Source: Paludibacteraceae bacterium (lineage in GTDB: Bacteria; Bacteroidota; Bacteroidia; Bacteroidales; Paludibacteraceae). Taken from it: a DNA stretch of 64,000 bases. Under the pieces are notes generated by a model. The model saw nothing but the letters and a program-made list of their open reading frames with translations. It did not search any database and was not told the DNA's origin. Positions 1 through 8,558 of the stretch are shown one piece after another. The position numbers and the translations under genes are program-made. Within the stretch, counting starts at the first letter, position 1; each line of letters begins with the position of its first letter. The stretch is taken from positions 1-64,000 of the forward strand of contig JAFSPA010000001.1 of the NCBI GenBank assembly GCA_017443145.1. The letters run 5' to 3'.

Positions 1-28
1 ATACCTGTTGTTTGGGATTGCGTAGTAT

Positions 29-45
29 GCGGCTTGGGGAGCCGC
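29..45. other. short GC-rich hairpin at window edge
   Basis: A six-base-pair inverted repeat (GCGGCT at 29-34 with AGCCGC at 40-45) around a five-base loop. No T-tract follows on the plus strand, so it is not a convincing terminator. It may belong to a feature whose start lies left of the window. Nothing else is recognisable in the first 78 bases. Confidence 0.3.
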
Positions 46-78
46 GTAATAATCAAACAAAAAATGTTCAAAAAGCGG

Positions 79-140
79 ACTGCAAAATGACCAATAGACG
101 CAAACCTACATCAAAACAGACTGCATTTTGACCAATAGAC
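79..140. repeat. pair of 21-bp direct repeats, 41 bp apart
   Basis: Copies at 79-99 and 120-140 share ACTGCA, then AAA in one and TTT in the other, then TGACCAATAGAC. The shared 12-base end is identical. The spacing of 41 bp is close to four helical turns, which would place two bound proteins on the same face of the helix. The pair lies about 75 bp upstream of the promoter at 213-244. No gene overlaps it convincingly. Confidence 0.6.
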
Positions 141-212
141 CTTTTTATTTGCATATATTTCACCTCATTTCGCTTGCAAAACGCAGAAAGTTGGTAGTTT
201 TTTGCCAAAATA

Positions 213-244
213 CTTGCACATGTCAGAATTTTGTAGTAATTTTG
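213..244 (+). promoter_or_regulatory. Bacteroidota-type promoter upstream of structured block
   Basis: A -7 box TAATTTTG at 237-244 is preceded by CTTGC at 213-217, which is the -33 position used by the other promoters in the window. No credible reading frame follows before 590, but a self-complementary block does, so the product may be an untranslated RNA or a long leader for the secreted protein at 590. Confidence 0.45.
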
Positions 245-299
245 CAAACAAAATTTGTAAACACAATCAAAGCACATAGTAACAAAAAAGCAACTAACA

Positions 300-532
300 C
301 CCTCGCGTAGGTAACTACGCCGTGGCATAAGGCCACAAGACATACATATAGAAAGCGTTATAAGCCAAACTTGAGTTTTGAAATCTCGACAGTTTCAAAC
401 TTTAATGATGTTCAAGCAAAAGCCTATCGACGCTCGCGCCAACGGCGTGAGCTTTTGCGTAGAATTTGAACATCATAGGTAGTCGAGAACCTCAAAAACT
501 CAAATGAAGCGGACAAAAGTTCACGTTTTTTT
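300..532 (+). ncRNA. candidate structured RNA with long rod-like fold
   Basis: Two small hairpins come first: 305-310/315-320 closed by a GTAA tetraloop, and 322-326/332-336. They are followed by nested pairings forming one long rod: 371-381 with 492-503 (one bulged base), 384-390 with 482-488, 405-415 with 466-476, 416-423 with 451-458, and 434-440 with 444-450. About 44 of 133 positions on each side pair. A 14-by-5-base asymmetric bubble lies at 391-404/477-481. A promoter at 213-244 precedes it and a T-run at 525-532 follows. A rod with a central bubble recalls 6S RNA, but I see no sequence signature that proves this. Strand is inferred from the promoter; the family is unassigned. Confidence 0.45.
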
Positions 533-589
533 GTATGCATATGCCCACAACCTATATAATAATGGTCAACGACTAAAATACTATCTATT

Positions 590-3500
590 ATGAGAACAAG
601 ACATCTCTTTATCACAATGCTTCTCGGACTGCTGATGGCAGTGGCTTTGCAGGCACAAACGTACTGGAACGGTACAGGTAACAAAGTGTTCAGCGGTTCG
701 GGAACACAAGCCGACCCGTACTTGATCTCCACGCCGGAACAGTTAGCCGGTTTGGCAGAGCGAGTGAATACAGACCGTGAGGACTTTGCGGACAAGTACA
801 TCAAATTGACGGCAGATATCTACCTCACTAACTTCAATGACCCTGACACGGCCAACTGGAAAGAATGGACACCTATTTCAGGTGTATTCTGGGGAAACTA
901 TAGCGAAGATGAATTAGGCCAACTAAGCGGTCCAAAAGTGGATAGTATCGCTTTCTGCGGTACTTTCGATGGTGACGGACACACCATATATAATGTCTAT
1001 TATGGTCAAGGAGCCGGATGGGGTGATGGTTTCGACCCGAACGACTTCGATATGGCCGGTTGGGGAAGCAGTTTGATAGACCTTGACTTTTCTGTATGGA
1101 ATAAAGCGCTGTTTGGCCAATTGGTCGGTGGTACCATCAAGAACCTCAATGTAAGCGATGCCCGTATAACCGGCGTTAGCAGTGTTTCTTTGTTAGTGAA
1201 CTTTGTTCGGGAAGGAAGTACTATTTCCAATTGTCATGTCAGCGGCACGACGATGGGTACCGGCGCTACCGGTGGTGGCTTAGTTCGGAGCAATGATGGT
1301 CTCATCGAAAACTGTACGCTCAATATCTCTTCCACCGGTAGAAAGACATCTACTGACCGTGGTATCGATTTCGGAGGATTAACTTTTGAAAATTTTGCGC
1401 ATGGTGTCATTCGGAATTGTACCGTTACGGGTTCGGCTGATAACGGTAGTGGTTTCGTCGGTCAGAACTTCGGTTTGATTGAGAATTGTACAGCATCCGT
1501 GGATATTACATGCGGCTATGGGCGAAAAGCTCCAAATAGCGGTTATGGTTTTGTAGAGCAGAACTTAGGAGTCATTCGTAACTGTGTGGCTACAGGCACA
1601 TTAAGAGGCGTGGGATGGCTTGCCGGTTTCTGCCATGAGAACGAAGGACTCATCGAATCATGCTATGCTACGGGCGACCTCTATAATACGCCACTTCCTG
1701 GCGTAACTTCACACGCCCAAATGGCATTGTTTATTTCGTATAACTGCCGCTTTGGTGTGGGTCGCGAAATGATGGTAGGTGCCGGAACATGTATCAACTG
1801 TTTCGGTGCCGGCAGTTGTCATGTAGAGGATGAGGACTATAATGTCAATAATGCATCGGGTTTTGTTCGGGAATATACCTCATTGCAAAGTGCCGCCAAA
1901 AGTCGTCAGGCGAACTGTTATTGGAACACGGACGGACTGACACATGGCACCAACAAACATTCTTTCCGTTGGGCAGGCACAGCCCTCACAGTTGCGCAGA
2001 TGCAGAGCCAAGCTTTTGTGGACGAACTGAACAAGATGGCTGCCTTGTGCGGGACCAGTACGTGGGAATATCGTCCCGGTCAGTTCCCTCGTGCTACCGG
2101 CGTAAATGCTACCAATATCACAGATTACTTGGGCGGAGGTGACGGAACAGCCGAAAATCCGTACCTAATAAGCAACAAAGAGCAGTTGGAGAACTTCCGT
2201 TGGTTTGTTAACAGAGGCTACGATTTCCGAGGAGAATATCTGTTGCAAACAGCGGATATTGCGTTGAATGCACCTTATGAGCAGTGGGAAGATGAAGCTC
2301 CTACACGTTGGACAGCAATTGCGAACCGACAAAAGAACGCTCATTTTGACGAAGAGCTTGTCAATGCTTTCTGCGGCACGTACAATGGTGGTTTCCATGA
2401 AGTCCAAAACATGTATCTAAGGAGTACGGAAGTCCGCGAAGGCTTTTTCGGTACGCTCGCGGACGGAGCAGTCATCCGAAACCTCGGCGTCACGGGTGCC
2501 TATTTACGCGCAAACAATTATGTCGGTATTCTCGCGGGTGTGACATACAATTGGAATGAAGATATTACTATCTCGCAATGCTGGACATCCGGAGACGTGG
2601 CGTTAGAAAATACATCCGGAGGCAATAACTCATCTGCATTTTTCAATCAGGAGACATCTCACCCCGTGCATGTTTTGAACTGTCGTTCCTCCGCAAAGGG
2701 TGTCGTAGGAGCCATCGATGCCAACGAAGTGGAAACGTATACCAGTTCTACTGCCAACTATCTCTTCACAGGCGTTGCATATTCAAAAACCAGATCAGCG
2801 TATCACCATTTTATCAATGTGTGGTGTGATATTGACGTACTTCATGCGAATGGTATAACTCGTGATGAGATTGGTGCTTCCACTCCCAAAACGACAGTCT
2901 ATTTGCAAAGCAAAGAGGCGGTGAATGAGTTGAACACTTTCGTGCTCGACTGGAATCAGACACACACGGGTGTTGAGGCACTTAATTATTGGTTGTGGCG
3001 TGAGGGACAGTATCCTGTTGTCTCTTCCGATGCTACCTATGAACCGCCTATTACCGTGACGTTCCAAAGCAATGGCGGCAGCGCGGTAAATGCCCTTAAG
3101 ATAGAAACGGGCAGCAAAATAACGCCTCCTGCACGTCCGAAACGGGAGGGATATTTCTTCGTAGCATGGTACACCGACGAAGCACTGACGAATATATTTG
3201 ATTTCGACGATACCATTAGCGAGAACACAACGCTCTATGCCAAATGGATTGTAGATACGACGGATGTCTATGACCTGTCTCTGTTTAACAACGAGTTTGC
3301 CACCAAGTTCAAGATCAAAACCAAACAACAATTGCGTGGATTTGCCATGGCAGCGAATGGTATCTATGACTTCTCGCAAGTGCTGGTAAACAGTGGTGAG
3401 CAACCTGTTGCCATCCAGACCCCGATGGATTTCACGGGAAAAACGGTAACGCTGGAGAACGATATTCTGCTCAACGACACGACTGACTGGCAATTATGGG

Positions 3501-6484
3501 GACATAATGTCTATGCTGAACCATGGTTGCCGATTGGCACCGACCTATCAGATAAGTACGGCTTTAGTGCACATCCCTTCACGGGAACCTTCGACGGACA
3601 GGGACATACCATCAGTGGTCTGTATGTGGAACTGGATGCGGTACCGAGTGCTATGAGCGGAACATGGGGACTGTTCGGTGAATTAGGCAATGGTGCTGTA
3701 GTTAAAAATGTCGGTATAAAAGCGAGTGTACTGAACGGTCAACCCTATGAGAATGGCGCTTTCCGTCCTGCCGGTTATAGCACCCAGAGTCTTTGCCGTC
3801 CGGGATTATTGGCTGGTAAAGCGAACGGAGCCACTGTCACCAACTGTTTCGTACAAGGAAAGATTCTTGTCAGAGAGAAAAACTACACATCTTACGCCGG
3901 TGGTTTAATTGCACAAACCACAGGTAGCACTATAACAAACTGTTTTGCGCGAGTCGATATAGATGAAGAAAACACCTACTACTGCGGTTTGATAGGATCG
4001 AACGAGGGTGGATCAGTTACTAACTGCTATTCGGCGGGACATACTTTCTGGGGTGTCGTTTCGTATAGCTCAGGCGTCACAAGCAGTTACTTCGACAATA
4101 ACTTAACGCCCAATCCAACGGAATTCCCCTATAATAATTATCCGGGTCAATATGGCCGTTCAACCAATCAGATGCACGCCAAGACGACCTTCGTCAATTG
4201 GGATTTTGATTCGATATGGGGACGCCATGATACCATCAATGACGGCTATCCGTATCTGCGTGCGTTCCACATAAACCCACCTGCAGATAGTGAAGATTTC
4301 CCGTTAGTTACCGGAGTTACCATTTCTCCGAGCGACACGGTTGTGCTGGCTGGTTCGCCGGTGCACTTACAAGTAACGATACTGCCCGAAAATGCGGTCA
4401 ATAAGGATTACACGCTAACACTCTCTCCAACTTACATAACCTGGGCAAGCATTGATGAAAATGACGTCTTTAACTCTACTTTGCAGTCACTAACGTCGGC
4501 AACCTATCAGTATTTCACTGTGCAAGCCACGACTGCAGAAGGAGGATACCAAGCCTCTGCTAAAATTACGGTTTGGCAACCTACGATGAGCATTGCTTGG
4601 ATAGATCAAGAGTATCGCGCTGGTAGTAATTATATGCTGACCGTAGAATTCACACCGGAGAATTTAACTCCAAGTGACATCACATGGACTTCTTCCAATA
4701 CCAACGTAGCGGCTATCAATGCCTCTACCGGAGAGCTATCCGCGCTCGCAGAGGGAACAGTCACTATCACGGCTTCGGCCCTAAACGGTCAGCTGCAAGC
4801 GCAAATGGAAATAACCATCTTGCCGGCTCCAATCATTGCGGCTACAGGCGTTAAGATTAACGAGATGACAGATGAGATAGCCTCGTCCGGAAAGACACTC
4901 TATGAAGGAGAAACGTTCCAATTGACTGCAACTGTTCTGCCTGCCAATGCAACGGACAAGACGGTTACATGGCGTTCGAGCAATACCGCGTATGCTACAG
5001 TGGACGAAAATGGTTTGGTTACGGCAGTTAGTGGAACGCCGTCAGGTAACAACGTCTCTATCTATGCGGAAACATCAAATGGACATTCGGCAAGCATGAA
5101 CTTCCATATTAAGCAACCGGCTGTACAGCAGGTCATCTTGAATAGAGACTCCCTCACGTTGCGCGTCGGTGATACGTTCCAGCTGGAGGCTACTGTGCTG
5201 CCGGAGAGTGTGGTAGATAAATCTATCACATGGTCTTCCAAAAACTTTACGATTGCAACTGTAAGTGACGGTTTGGTAACGGCGAAAAAGGTAGGTGTGG
5301 TAAATATCATCGCACGTGCTAATTTTGCGGACGGTGATGTATCGGACACCTGTGTCGTTACGGTTATACCCAAGCCCACTTATTCAATTCGTTTCCTAAA
5401 CTGGGACAATACGGTTCTGCAAACATTGGATGTGGAGGAAGGAAAAGTGCCTGTTTATTCCGGCGCCACACCGACTAGAACGGATGATGAGCAATATAGA
5501 TACACCTTCATCGGCTGGCAAGATGAGAACGAGGTAAGCTACACGTATTCAAACATGCACAACTTGCCTGCAGCTTCTTCTAATATGGACTACACGGCAC
5601 AATATCGTACTATGGAAATTCCCAAACCAAGTTATACGATTAGGTTCTATAACTGGAATGGTGAATTGCTGGAAGAATACATCCTGCAAGAAGGTATCAT
5701 GCCTGTTTATGGCGGCGCAACCCCTACACGGCCGGATGATGAACAGTATACCTACACATTTGATGGCTGGTCACCCGAAATCGTTGAGGTTACAGAAGAT
5801 GCTACCTATACTGCAACGTACACCTCAACCCTGCGTAAGTATATGATTACATTCTTAGACGAAGATGGTACGGTCTTGAGCGCTCAGGAATGGGAATACG
5901 GCGCAATTCCGTCATGCGCCGAACCGACGAAGGCGGAGGATGACCAATATACTTATACCTTTGCTGGCTGGTCTCCCGAAATCGTAGCAGTCACGGAAGA
6001 TGCCGACTACACGGCACATTTCACTGCTACGGCAAAACCGGTTACCCCACCGGAAAAGGACGCTATCACTGTGCGTCTGTACCCGATAAGCGAGTACACG
6101 AACATAAGTGTCTATCTCTACGCATGGACAGGTAACGGCGAGACGCAGCCCTGCGGCGCATGGCCCGGCACTGCTGTTGCAAAAGATGCAGAGGGTTGGT
6201 GGAGTTATACCTTCGACAAGAGCATCCAAGATATCAATATTATCTGGAATGGAAACGGCTATCAGACGGTAGATATTATCGGCGTGACGTCCTCTACCTG
6301 CTACCGATTGATTGAAGATACTCCGAAACTGAATGTACAAGTCATTAATTGCGAAACGCCGGTCAGCACTGGCATCGATAATATTCAGGTCGGAAGCCAT
6401 GTTCGCAAAGTCCTTATCAATAGCATACTCTTCATCGAGCACGACGGCCACCTCTTCAACGCCCAAGGTGCAAGAGTGAGGTAA
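590..6484 (+). CDS. giant secreted modular protein (GLUG, InlB-like, Big_2, CBM26-like)
   Basis: 1964 residues, exported by a signal peptide (about 1-22, ending ALQA before QTYW). Three blocks of GLUG-type beta-helical repeats (roughly 90-420, 505-800 and 900-1230) show the recurrent pattern of hydrophobic strand, G-x-I-x-N-C and S/T-G. A Listeria-Bacteroides InlB-like repeat lies near 818-887 (ends TLYAKW). Big_2-type Ig domains span about 1240-1595, three more InlB/MBG-like repeats about 1598-1812, and a starch-binding CBM26-like module about 1826-1920. The last 39 residues resemble the tail of the leucine-rich-repeat protein at 31750 and may be a sorting signal. Likely a cell-surface glycan-binding or adhesive protein; substrate unknown. 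No catalytic domain recognised. Start chosen because it gives an immediate signal peptide. Confidence 0.9.
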   Translation: MRTRHLFITMLLGLLMAVALQAQTYWNGTGNKVFSGSGTQADPYLISTPEQLAGLAERVNTDREDFADKYIKLTADIYLTNFNDPDTANWKEWTPISGVFWGNYSEDELGQLSGPKVDSIAFCGTFDGDGHTIYNVYYGQGAGWGDGFDPNDFDMAGWGSSLIDLDFSVWNKALFGQLVGGTIKNLNVSDARITGVSSVSLLVNFVREGSTISNCHVSGTTMGTGATGGGLVRSNDGLIENCTLNISSTGRKTSTDRGIDFGGLTFENFAHGVIRNCTVTGSADNGSGFVGQNFGLIENCTASVDITCGYGRKAPNSGYGFVEQNLGVIRNCVATGTLRGVGWLAGFCHENEGLIESCYATGDLYNTPLPGVTSHAQMALFISYNCRFGVGREMMVGAGTCINCFGAGSCHVEDEDYNVNNASGFVREYTSLQSAAKSRQANCYWNTDGLTHGTNKHSFRWAGTALTVAQMQSQAFVDELNKMAALCGTSTWEYRPGQFPRATGVNATNITDYLGGGDGTAENPYLISNKEQLENFRWFVNRGYDFRGEYLLQTADIALNAPYEQWEDEAPTRWTAIANRQKNAHFDEELVNAFCGTYNGGFHEVQNMYLRSTEVREGFFGTLADGAVIRNLGVTGAYLRANNYVGILAGVTYNWNEDITISQCWTSGDVALENTSGGNNSSAFFNQETSHPVHVLNCRSSAKGVVGAIDANEVETYTSSTANYLFTGVAYSKTRSAYHHFINVWCDIDVLHANGITRDEIGASTPKTTVYLQSKEAVNELNTFVLDWNQTHTGVEALNYWLWREGQYPVVSSDATYEPPITVTFQSNGGSAVNALKIETGSKITPPARPKREGYFFVAWYTDEALTNIFDFDDTISENTTLYAKWIVDTTDVYDLSLFNNEFATKFKIKTKQQLRGFAMAANGIYDFSQVLVNSGEQPVAIQTPMDFTGKTVTLENDILLNDTTDWQLWGHNVYAEPWLPIGTDLSDKYGFSAHPFTGTFDGQGHTISGLYVELDAVPSAMSGTWGLFGELGNGAVVKNVGIKASVLNGQPYENGAFRPAGYSTQSLCRPGLLAGKANGATVTNCFVQGKILVREKNYTSYAGGLIAQTTGSTITNCFARVDIDEENTYYCGLIGSNEGGSVTNCYSAGHTFWGVVSYSSGVTSSYFDNNLTPNPTEFPYNNYPGQYGRSTNQMHAKTTFVNWDFDSIWGRHDTINDGYPYLRAFHINPPADSEDFPLVTGVTISPSDTVVLAGSPVHLQVTILPENAVNKDYTLTLSPTYITWASIDENDVFNSTLQSLTSATYQYFTVQATTAEGGYQASAKITVWQPTMSIAWIDQEYRAGSNYMLTVEFTPENLTPSDITWTSSNTNVAAINASTGELSALAEGTVTITASALNGQLQAQMEITILPAPIIAATGVKINEMTDEIASSGKTLYEGETFQLTATVLPANATDKTVTWRSSNTAYATVDENGLVTAVSGTPSGNNVSIYAETSNGHSASMNFHIKQPAVQQVILNRDSLTLRVGDTFQLEATVLPESVVDKSITWSSKNFTIATVSDGLVTAKKVGVVNIIARANFADGDVSDTCVVTVIPKPTYSIRFLNWDNTVLQTLDVEEGKVPVYSGATPTRTDDEQYRYTFIGWQDENEVSYTYSNMHNLPAASSNMDYTAQYRTMEIPKPSYTIRFYNWNGELLEEYILQEGIMPVYGGATPTRPDDEQYTYTFDGWSPEIVEVTEDATYTATYTSTLRKYMITFLDEDGTVLSAQEWEYGAIPSCAEPTKAEDDQYTYTFAGWSPEIVAVTEDADYTAHFTATAKPVTPPEKDAITVRLYPISEYTNISVYLYAWTGNGETQPCGAWPGTAVAKDAEGWWSYTFDKSIQDINIIWNGNGYQTVDIIGVTSSTCYRLIEDTPKLNVQVINCETPVSTGIDNIQVGSHVRKVLINSILFIEHDGHLFNAQGARVR

Positions 6485-6508
6485 TATATTTCTTATGTGT
6501 AAATTAGC

Positions 6509-6539
6509 AAGCAAGGTGGGGACAATCCTCACCTTGCTT
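6509..6539. terminator. strong hairpin after the giant secreted protein
   Basis: A 14-bp stem (6509-6522 with 6526-6539, one G-T pair) with a three-base loop lies 25 bases after the stop codon. Only a short T-run (6543-6546) follows on the plus strand. It sits between two converging units and could stop transcription from either side. Confidence 0.7.
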
Positions 6540-6546
6540 AGGTTTT

Positions 6547-6842
6547 CTAATATAAGAAACCGAATAACCAGAGAGGTATACGATTCTTGTAACCTGTTTC
6601 CGTGTTATCTATAGCCAGAAATGAATTCGCACATCTTTTATTTGTTCAAAGGTTTTGTTTGAACCTCCAACTTCAAATAGATACGTGTTATTAACCATGA
6701 AATCTCCTTTGGCTGGATAGCAAATAGGGAAGACCTCTGATACTTGGTTTAAGAAGAATGTTTCGCGTACTGTGCCTATCTCAATATTCGCGCCCAAAGC
6801 ATACATCAGCTTAGTGTTATGCAGGAATATCTTTTCCGGCAT
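6547..6842 (-). pseudogene. remnant of an AAA/DUF4143 ATPase, C-terminal end with frameshift
   Basis: Read on the minus strand from 6842, about 77 codons match the C-terminal region of AAA_14/DUF4143 ATPases: an LHNTKLMYALG stretch, a TVRETFFLNQV stretch and a FEVGGSNK-like motif. The frame is interrupted near 6620. Shifting one frame restores the family's C-terminus, ending IPLWLFGFLY, with a stop at 6547-6549. Everything N-terminal of the fragment, including the Walker motifs, is missing; the sequence from 6843 rightwards shows no continuation. This is a dead, 5'-truncated, frameshifted gene. Such ATPases are common accessory genes in gut Bacteroidales. Only the last quarter of the gene survives. 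Confidence 0.8.
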
Positions 6843-7031
6843 GTAGATACTAAAAATGGCAAAGAAGCCAACAAAACATAATCAAAAAGGTTTCTATTAT
6901 ACAAGTTCGAGACGATTTTTAGTGTCTGTAGATACCAAACTTTGGGATGGCATCTACCAAGACGAAAAAAAGTTCAGTGCAGTGTAGAGTGTAGAGAAAA
7001 AGTGGCTTTTACACGAAAAAGTCACTTTTTT
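6843..7031. other. intergenic region without a recognisable gene
   Basis: Between the ATPase remnant and the panD promoter I see no coding sequence. An imperfect inverted repeat (AAAAAGTGGC near 6998-7007 against GTCACTTTTT at 7021-7030) may form a hairpin that ends in a T-run, which could stop transcription entering from the left. Confidence 0.5.
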
Positions 7032-7063
7032 CTTGCGTATACGCAAAAAAAGCAGTACCTTTG
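7032..7063 (+). promoter_or_regulatory. panD-tgt-lptG promoter with palindromic -33 region
   Basis: -7 box TACCTTTG at 7056-7063. The -33 region is the 14-bp perfect palindrome TTGCGTATACGCAA (7033-7046), so the -33 element is mirrored eight bases before the -7 box. Transcription should begin near 7068, leaving a leader of only about 15 bases before the ATG at 7084. Confidence 0.75.
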
Positions 7064-7083
7064 CGGCGCTAATTGTGTGAAGT

Positions 7084-7425
7084 ATGTTATTGCATATACT
7101 CAAATCGAAGATCCATCGCGTTCAAGTCACCGAGGCTAACCTCGACTATGTGGGTAGTGTTACCATCGACGAAGCACTCATGGAGGCTGCAAATATCTAC
7201 CCCGGCGAACGGGTGCAGATAGTGGATAATACCAACGGCAGCCGCCTCGAGACTTATGTCATTACGGGTAAACGTAACTCGGGATGTATCTGCATCAACG
7301 GAGCTGCTGCGCACCTCATGCACGTGGGTGATACGGTTATTATCATGGCTTACGCGATGATGACTCCCGACGAAGTGAAGACCTTCAAACCCGCTATCGT
7401 TTTTCCAACGAACAACAGACTATAA
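7084..7425 (+). CDS. panD: aspartate 1-decarboxylase
   Basis: Makes beta-alanine from L-aspartate for pantothenate and coenzyme A. The 113-residue length and the sequence YVGSVTID match PanD pyruvoyl enzymes: the proenzyme cleaves itself between Gly24 and Ser25 and Ser25 becomes the pyruvoyl group. Lys9 and the early KIHR stretch are also in the canonical place. The usual start [11 protein letters not shown] is used, 21 bases after a clear promoter -7 box. Its stop overlaps the start of tgt (TAATG), so the three genes panD-tgt-lptG look like one operon. Cytosolic. Confidence 0.96.
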   Translation: MLLHILKSKIHRVQVTEANLDYVGSVTIDEALMEAANIYPGERVQIVDNTNGSRLETYVITGKRNSGCICINGAAAHLMHVGDTVIIMAYAMMTPDEVKTFKPAIVFPTNNRL

Positions 7426-8558
7426 TGGCATTCTTTGACCTCATCCATACAGATACCGCCTCAGCCGCTCGTGCCGGAGTGGTACATACCGATCATGGAG
7501 ATATCATGACTCCTATCTTCATGCCCGTCGGTACCGTTGGTACGGTCAAAGGTGTGCATAAACGCGACTTGATTAGCGATATCCATGCCCAGATTATCTT
7601 AGGCAATACCTACCACCTCTATCTGCGTCCTGGTACGCAGATACTGCGTCAGGCAGGTGGCTTGCATAAATTCGAAGGCTGGGACAAGCCTATTCTGACG
7701 GATTCGGGCGGATATCAGGTATTCTCACTTACGGATATACGTAAGATGACGGAAGAGGGTGTGCGTTTTTCCTCACATATAGACGGCCGCAAGCTTATGT
7801 TCACGCCCGAGTCGGTGATGGATATAGAGCGCGAGATAGGTGCCGACATCATGATGGCCTTCGACGAGTGCTGCCCGGGTACGGCTGACCGCAGTTACGC
7901 CACGGCATCGATGGAGCGGACACACCGCTGGCTCGATCGCTGTATTGCGCGATTCGATTCGACGGAGGATATATACGGTTACAAGCAGCACCTATTCCCT
8001 ATCGTTCAGGGCTGCGTCTATGCCGACCTGCGCCAAGAAGCCGCCAAGCGTCTGCGTGACCTCGACCGCGACGGATACGCCATCGGTGGACTTGCCGTCG
8101 GCGAACCGACCGAACAGATGTACAGCATGATTGAGGTGGTGAACGATATCCTGCCAACCGACAAACCGCGTTACCTCATGGGAGTCGGCACACCGTGGAA
8201 TATCCTCGAGGCTATCGAACGAGGCGTGGATATGTTCGACTGCGTCATGCCGACTCGCAACGGACGAAACGGCATGATTTTCACCCGCCAAGGAGTGATG
8301 AACATGCGCAATAAGAAATGGGAAGATGACTTTACCGAACTCGACCCGACAGGCTCCAGCTACGTGGACCACGAATACACGCGCGCTTACGTCAGACACC
8401 TCATCCACGCCGAAGAGATGCTCGGACTCGAGATACTCAGTATCCATAACCTCTGCTTCTATCTCGACCTCGTGACCGAGGCAAGACAACATATCATTGC
8501 CGGAGACTTTAAGTCCTGGAAAGATACTATCATGCCACAACTGATGCATCGCATGTAA
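7425..8558 (+). CDS. tgt: tRNA-guanine (queuine) transglycosylase
   Basis: Exchanges guanine-34 of GUN-anticodon tRNAs for the queuosine precursor preQ1. 377 residues, normal for the family. The DSGGYQVF motif (Asp93) and FDCVMPTRNGRNG (Asp272 region) hold the catalytic aspartates. The C-terminal zinc site is altered: where E. coli-type enzymes have C-x-C-x2-C, this protein has TGSSYVDH (309-316), and only the histidine of SIHNL (His341) remains. From memory, related Bacteroidota Tgt proteins look similar, so this is probably a lineage trait rather than damage. Starts inside the panD stop codon and its own stop overlaps lptG (TAATG), indicating translational coupling. Confidence 0.95.
   Translation: MAFFDLIHTDTASAARAGVVHTDHGDIMTPIFMPVGTVGTVKGVHKRDLISDIHAQIILGNTYHLYLRPGTQILRQAGGLHKFEGWDKPILTDSGGYQVFSLTDIRKMTEEGVRFSSHIDGRKLMFTPESVMDIEREIGADIMMAFDECCPGTADRSYATASMERTHRWLDRCIARFDSTEDIYGYKQHLFPIVQGCVYADLRQEAAKRLRDLDRDGYAIGGLAVGEPTEQMYSMIEVVNDILPTDKPRYLMGVGTPWNILEAIERGVDMFDCVMPTRNGRNGMIFTRQGVMNMRNKKWEDDFTELDPTGSSYVDHEYTRAYVRHLIHAEEMLGLEILSIHNLCFYLDLVTEARQHIIAGDFKSWKDTIMPQLMHRM

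Noticed and set aside
128-310. 60-codon plus-strand frame
   Set aside because: It runs across the promoter at 213-244, has no recognisable family and no start context.
371-503. invertible DNA segment or promoter flanked by inverted repeats
   Set aside because: The pairing is nested at five levels down to a three-base loop, as in RNA, rather than two terminal repeats around an unrelated middle; no invertase gene is in the window.
300-532. retron or group II intron RNA
   Set aside because: No reverse transcriptase gene is found in the window beside it and no domain V-like hairpin is seen. The left side of the window is cut, so this is not fully excluded.
2795-3493. 232-codon open frame antisense to the giant secreted protein
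   Set aside because: No family resemblance, no start signals, and lies fully inside a well-supported gene.
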